Below, piece by piece: positions 61,680-64,000 of a stretch of 64,000 bases of DNA. This DNA is from Polytrichum commune (taxonomy: Eukaryota > Streptophyta > Polytrichopsida > Polytrichales > Polytrichaceae). The translations under genes and the position numbers were made by a program. The notes below the pieces were generated by a model. That model was not told the origin of the DNA, searched no databases, and worked only from the letters and a program-made list of their open reading frames with translations. The stretch covers positions 12,675,001 through 12,739,000 of the forward strand of contig OX485807.1 in NCBI GenBank assembly GCA_950295325.1, given 5' to 3'. The first letter of the stretch is position 1. Every line of letters begins with the position of its first letter.

Positions 61680-61889
61680 ATGGGAGATTCCATCGAAAAA
61701 CTCGAGTTGGTCACTACCTTTGGTGACTTTTCAATTAACTCTAATAACAAAGGTAGGAAAACTAGAAATGTTTTTAAGGTACGGTACAACTATGACACCC
61801 ATGGATTATTGTTGATTAACCCCAACCGAATTCCTCCGATGGAATTCAAGATCTCTACTACGGAATTTGGAGTCGACTCATTTCAATGA
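61680..61889 (+). CDS. Small unrecognised open frame (69 aa), doubtful
   Basis: ATG at 61,680 gives MGDSIEKLELVTTFGDF... and ends ...FGVDSFQ before a stop. The sequence looks more protein-like than its neighbours (mixed charged and hydrophobic residues, NRIPPMEFKISTTEFG). A TTATTTTTTAG|GT acceptor-like site lies 32 bp upstream, and a GTACGG donor-like site follows NVFK. I recognise no family and no partner exons, so this may be an orphan exon or chance. Confidence 0.25.
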   Translation: MGDSIEKLELVTTFGDFSINSNNKGRKTRNVFKVRYNYDTHGLLLINPNRIPPMEFKISTTEFGVDSFQ

Positions 61890-61899
61890 AGTATCCTTT

Positions 61900-63310
61900 G
61901 TGGTATAGAATAGTTGATGCTTCTCCCTTTGAGTAAGATTGGTGGATCCCAATTCAAAGAATTTGGCAATTAGAGTTGACCGACTAGAACACCAAGGCAT
62001 GATTTGTATAGACATGAAGTGAAGTTTTGTAGCACCTATCAAGGAGGAGGGTGAATACGTTGAATGTCATGCATGACTCAAAATCAGTGGTTTAAACCAA
62101 AAGAATGCTTAAAGTAGGGATTTTAAAATCTAAAATTAATATAGTGAGGTTAAATTAGGACGAATCAACACACCTTGTGATATGTGGTGGGGAAACAAAA
62201 TCCCTACATCGATATATGCATTTAGGTTGGCCCAAACTAATTCATCAGTAATCCCACACTACATATTGATGATATATATATATATATATATATAAATACA
62301 ATATCATTATATATGTTTATTGGATGTGGTTGCCATATAGATTAATAAATAGAGTTATGATTTTTTTCCTAACCTCATTTTGACCCGAGGTAAGTTGCAT
62401 GGGTGACGTGGCAACCTATTTGCCAAAGCAACCTAATTGCAAATATTTGTGTAGATGTCTTGCTCTTTTAGAGTTAGAATCAATCTTATCATAATAAAAT
62501 AAAGGGAAATTAGTAAATATGTGTTTGTCAACCTTCTAGTTTCCATCCCGACATGGTTCCATCACACAAAATTTGGATCTTCAATGCTAAATTTCCAAGT
62601 TGAATCGCCTAAAGAAACAAGTTTTGTACACTGATATTGGTACATTTACATGAAGTGTTAACCGACATAAAACTAACACTGAGGTTTATGTGCAAATATC
62701 AAATTGGGGTGACAGTCACAATGCTAGGGAACGATTGAAGGACGGGGGGGGGGGGGGGGGTAATATATAGGATGCATTGCCTCATCCCACCCACATGCTT
62801 GGGTTGGTACACAAAATGTTAAAATCTTCTAGTGCCCAGGCCAGTTGGTAAAATAACTACATGTAAAATTCAAGTCAAAATACACATTGGTAGTGAATGA
62901 GAGTACATATAGGTGGAGTACTCTACACCCTTGCCCAATATTGTTAATGATAGCTAGTGTGGATGTAAATGCCCACATAATATCAGTTTGTACTCTACAT
63001 GAGTGTTCAGCTTTGACAACACAAAGCAACCCAAGTGAATAAAACTAAACCCCAAGGCATGTCATGTCCCAATCACCCATGTGCATTGGTCGGCACATTG
63101 AAGCTTCAAATGTCCCCACCGTACAATAAGGAGGGGGTGGTATATGTGAAGATATTAAATATATACCACATTTTTAGTGAAATATATGATCCTAAGATAC
63201 ATCAAGGGCAAGTCTTGCATTAGTAAGTTGACCCTTATCCATTACCCTTATCGGTACCTGATGTGAACTAAAGGCAAGCACCTTTAACCTAGTTACTCCT
63301 CTTAAACGAA
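61900..63310. other. Gene-free stretch with simple repeats
   Basis: An (AT)n run lies at about 62,272-62,294 and a G17 homopolymer at 62,744-62,760. I see no gene. Confidence 0.45.
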
Positions 63311-63316
63311 CACCTA

Positions 63317-63540
63317 TACACGAATGGTGTGCTTCTAGGTGTGGATCTAAGAATGAAAACAAAAAACCACGTGTTTCAAAGTGATTGGACTACGTGCTAA
63401 AATTATGTCAACCATTCTAACCTCAGTGGGTGAAGGGGGGGGGGAACCTATACAATCACCACATTAGAAAGAGAATATTTACTTTTAATAATGAGTAATG
63501 GATCTTAATATGAGTTCAATAGACTACAATGGAAATGGAT
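63317..63540 (+). repeat. Single arm of the foldback family, partial
   Basis: It reads GAATGGTGTGCTTCTAGGTG, then CCACGTGTTTCAAAGTGATT, GACTACGTGCT and a G-rich run followed by AGAAAGAGAAT, in the order seen in the arms at 30,028 and 60,808. The inner end is lost or too diverged. Confidence 0.55.
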
Positions 63541-63544
63541 ATGG

Positions 63545-64000
63545 GCATGATTTGGATTTATTAAGAGCATGACCTTACATTGTACACCAAACACTAACAC
63601 AAAGAGGTGTTGAATTGGAAAAAAAACATTACTTTGGTGAGGAGCGATCGTTCTATATGTATCCCACATGTTCACTCTATACGAGCAAGAAAGAAAGAAA
63701 GGAAAAACACCCTTGATCCCCCTCCCCCCCCCTGCGAGCGTTGTTGTCACCATGTCAACTATTGTGTTAGTTATTATCAAGGTGGTCTAGGTCTATATGT
63801 AATCCTGAACCAAACATTACAAGAATCATAGCCCCCTTGAAAGCTATTGCCTCCTTTTAAAGGGGAACACCTTGAACGGATGCAAGAAAGCTAGCCGACT
63901 AGCATCTATCTCCCCGAAGGGCAAGCATGTAGGTTGGTTGAAAATAACCAATTTATTTGGATTCCCTGCTATGATTGGGTGGATCATAGGTGATGAGTTG
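63545..64000. other. Gene-free stretch at the right edge
   Basis: I see no supported gene or element. Confidence 0.4.

Noticed and set aside
1-64000. A coordinated multi-gene system (defence, biosynthetic or mobile operon)
   Set aside because: The three sure genes have unrelated roles and lie far apart with repeats between; nothing links them functionally.

Overview
The window reads as nuclear DNA of a land plant. Genes are sparse and spliced with GT/AG introns. One encodes a plastid-targeted DUF760 protein of a plant-type family, and the rest is AT-rich DNA packed with plant-style transposon debris. The large gene-poor spaces suggest a big genome. I cannot fix the lineage by eye.

Three host genes are well supported. 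(1) At 21,198-23,236 (+) lies a two-exon type II membrane glycosyltransferase of the GT32 / alpha-1,4-glycosyltransferase family with a DTD metal-binding motif. (2) At 26,016-31,059 (+) lies a ten-exon gene for TSR3, the 18S rRNA aminocarboxypropyltransferase, predicted at 317 aa with all junction phases consistent. (3) At 41,400-45,804 (-) lies a seven-exon gene for a chloroplast DUF760 protein like Arabidopsis UV-B-induced At3g17800, predicted at 375 aa. Nothing suggests they form a pathway: one acts in the Golgi, one on pre-40S ribosomes, one in the plastid.

Two weaker gene models are also given. One is a two-exon gene at 10,651-11,746 (-), 255 aa with Cys/His clusters like the N-terminal zinc motif of CACTA transposases. 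The other is an unrecognised four-exon gene or pseudogene at 13,060-14,359 (+).

Layout: 1-5.4 kb, no clear gene, with a duplicated coding-like fragment; 5.4-6.6 kb, a GC-rich LTR-like block and a degenerate satellite; 6.6-9.9 kb, an old broken Ty1/copia element; 10.6-14.4 kb, the two weak gene models; 15.5-16.6 kb, MITEs; 20.6-23.7 kb, the glycosyltransferase with a duplicated upstream region; 25-31 kb, a MITE then TSR3, whose intron 9 carries a foldback repeat; 32.9-35.9 kb, a second broken copia element; 36.5-37.1 kb, a hAT-like MITE; 38.1-40.5 kb, a SINE and a dead PIF/Harbinger transposase; 41.4-46.3 kb, the DUF760 gene and its promoter; 48.3-48.7 kb, a 95-bp minisatellite; 50.9-51.7 kb, the second hAT-like MITE; 53.4-64 kb, a SINE, MITEs, a near-perfect long-TIR element and intergenic DNA.

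I found no operon-like or defence-like system. The most informative material is the set of non-autonomous mobile elements whose ends, target duplications and sister copies can be read inside this one window, plus an unrecognised peptide family present in three diverged copies.
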